A stretch of DNA of 64,000 nt from Saccharospirillum mangrovi. GTDB taxonomy: Bacteria > Pseudomonadota > Gammaproteobacteria > Pseudomonadales > Natronospirillaceae. Made by a program: the position numbers and the translations under genes. The stretch lies in NCBI RefSeq assembly GCF_003367315.1, contig NZ_CP031415.1, positions 990,001-1,054,000 of the forward strand, read 5' to 3'. Under the pieces are notes generated by a model, which searched no databases, was not told the origin of the DNA, and saw nothing but the letters and a program-made list of their open reading frames with translations. Below are positions 63,201 to 64,000 of this stretch, in pieces. Position 1 is the first letter of the stretch; the number at the start of each line of letters is the position of its first letter.

Positions 63201-64000
63201 ATGAATGTCATCGTCATTTTTTGGACCTGTCTGGCATTGACCCTGGTCCTGGCAGTATTGACGCTGGTGCGCCATCGCGCGCGTCTGCGTGCGGGCGTCG
63301 AGCGAACCGATTGGACGCTGGACGAGCTCAAGGCGCTGTTTGAACCGGGCATCGATGAAAAGGCGCTCGGATATTTGCTGTTGTTCATGCTGGCCTGGCT
63401 GGTGGTGCAAACCATCCTGGCGAGTTTCGATTTTGCGTTGGTCATGGCTGCGGCCTGTCTGGCGACCGGCCTGGTGTGGGCGGCAGACGCTTTTTTGCTG
63501 CAACCGATGCGCCGTCAGGTACTGACCAACGCCACCACCAGCATCAAGGGTTTTGATGCCAAACACCCGCCGATCAACACCGAGCCGGGTGTGATCGATA
63601 ACAGCCGGGCGTTTTTCCCGGTGCTATTGATCGTGTTTCTGCTGCGCAGCTTTATGTTCGAACCGTTCAAAATTCCGTCCGGTTCCATGAAACCAACGCT
63701 GGAAGTGGGCGATTTCATTCTGGTGAATCGCTTCACTTACGGTCTGCGCATGCCGATCACCAACGACGTGGTGATTCCGATCAACGAACCGCAACGCGGC
63801 GATGTCATTGTTTTCCGCCCGCCGCACTTGCCCAACACCAACTACATCAAGCGCGTCATCGGCGTGCCGGGCGATTTGATTCAGTACGATTACGGTCGCC
63901 GCATTCTGACGCTCAACGGCGAACCGGTGGAGCTGACCTTTGATCGCCGCGTCACCGACGACGAAGGCCGCTACATTCGCTACACCGAGCATCTGGACGG
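63201..64000 (+). CDS. lepB: Signal peptidase I, N-terminal part
   Basis: Inner-membrane serine protease that removes Sec and Tat signal peptides. The gene starts at the ATG at 63201 (AAGGAA site 8 bp upstream) and runs off the window end; about 266 codons are present. Membrane spans lie near residues 3-22, 54-90 and 137-150. The catalytic serine is in IPSGSMKPTL and the lysine in YIKRVIGVPGD; both are visible. An extra hydrophobic pair before the catalytic domain makes the N-terminus long, as in gammaproteobacterial LepB. Confidence 0.96.
   Translation, partial: MNVIVIFWTCLALTLVLAVLTLVRHRARLRAGVERTDWTLDELKALFEPGIDEKALGYLLLFMLAWLVVQTILASFDFALVMAAACLATGLVWAADAFLLQPMRRQVLTNATTSIKGFDAKHPPINTEPGVIDNSRAFFPVLLIVFLLRSFMFEPFKIPSGSMKPTLEVGDFILVNRFTYGLRMPITNDVVIPINEPQRGDVIVFRPPHLPNTNYIKRVIGVPGDLIQYDYGRRILTLNGEPVELTFDRRVTDDEGRYIRYTEHLD

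Overview
The window is chromosomal DNA from a GC-rich gammaproteobacterium. Several gene orders match the Pseudomonas/Oceanospirillales type: the mur-fts cluster followed by lpxC, a LytM peptidase gene and secA; pilA divergent from pilBCD-coaE-yacG; proA-nadD-rsfS-rlmH-mrdA-mrdB-mltB-rlpA-dacA-ybeD-lipB-lipA; mltF divergent from purL; nadB divergent from rpoE-rseABC-mucD-lepA-lepB. A marine Oceanospirillales-like bacterium is my inference; no rRNA or tRNA is present to confirm it. I see no insertion sequence, prophage, CRISPR array or defence island. Most of the window is core genome.

Layout. 1-8415: the division and cell-wall cluster murD(partial)-ftsW-murG-murC-ddlB-ftsQ-ftsA-ftsZ, with 4-bp stop/start overlaps up to ftsQ. 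8446-14952: lpxC, an M23 peptidase gene, secA, argJ and mutT. 14959-19559 (minus): yacG, coaE and the type IV pilus genes pilD, pilC and pilB, with pilA divergent behind a sigma-54-like promoter. 20353-23286: nadC, ampE and trxB. 23349-26671 (minus): an XRE/IrrE-like regulator translationally coupled to minC, then minD and minE. 26843-29079: a small membrane protein, a LON-domain protein and a DedA-PAP2 fusion. 29347-40352: proA through lipA. 40363-44114: an accessory-looking stretch with a tandem-HTH regulator, a candidate CsrB/Rsm-type small RNA, LexA-controlled dinB, a short TetR protein, a 107-bp inverted-repeat element, an unknown protein and dksA. 44284-57114: purU, a porin-like protein, mltF, purL, ybfF, a cysteine-cluster protein, an HDOD protein, ygfZ, sdhE, ygfX and nadB. 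57243-64000: the envelope-stress operon rpoE-rseABC-mucD, then lepA and lepB (cut by the window end).

How the genes fit together. The window carries much of the machinery for making and dividing the envelope: precursor synthesis (murC, murD, murG, ddlB), septal and elongation synthases (ftsW, rodA, PBP2), hydrolases (mltB, mltF, rlpA, dacA, M23), Z-ring assembly and placement (ftsQAZ, minCDE), export (secA, lepB) and envelope stress (rpoE regulon).

The observations most likely to be new are these. First, a structured RNA at about 41255-41450, with four GGGA motifs (two exposed in perfect hairpin loops) and its own intrinsic terminator, beside a tandem-HTH regulator gene. Second, a metabolite-sensor-like regulator whose stop codon overlaps the minC start. 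Third, an inverted-repeat element at 43002-43108. Fourth, a perfect 21-bp repeat shared by the coaE 3' end and the proA upstream region. Fifth, a DksA with only two of the four classical zinc-finger cysteines.
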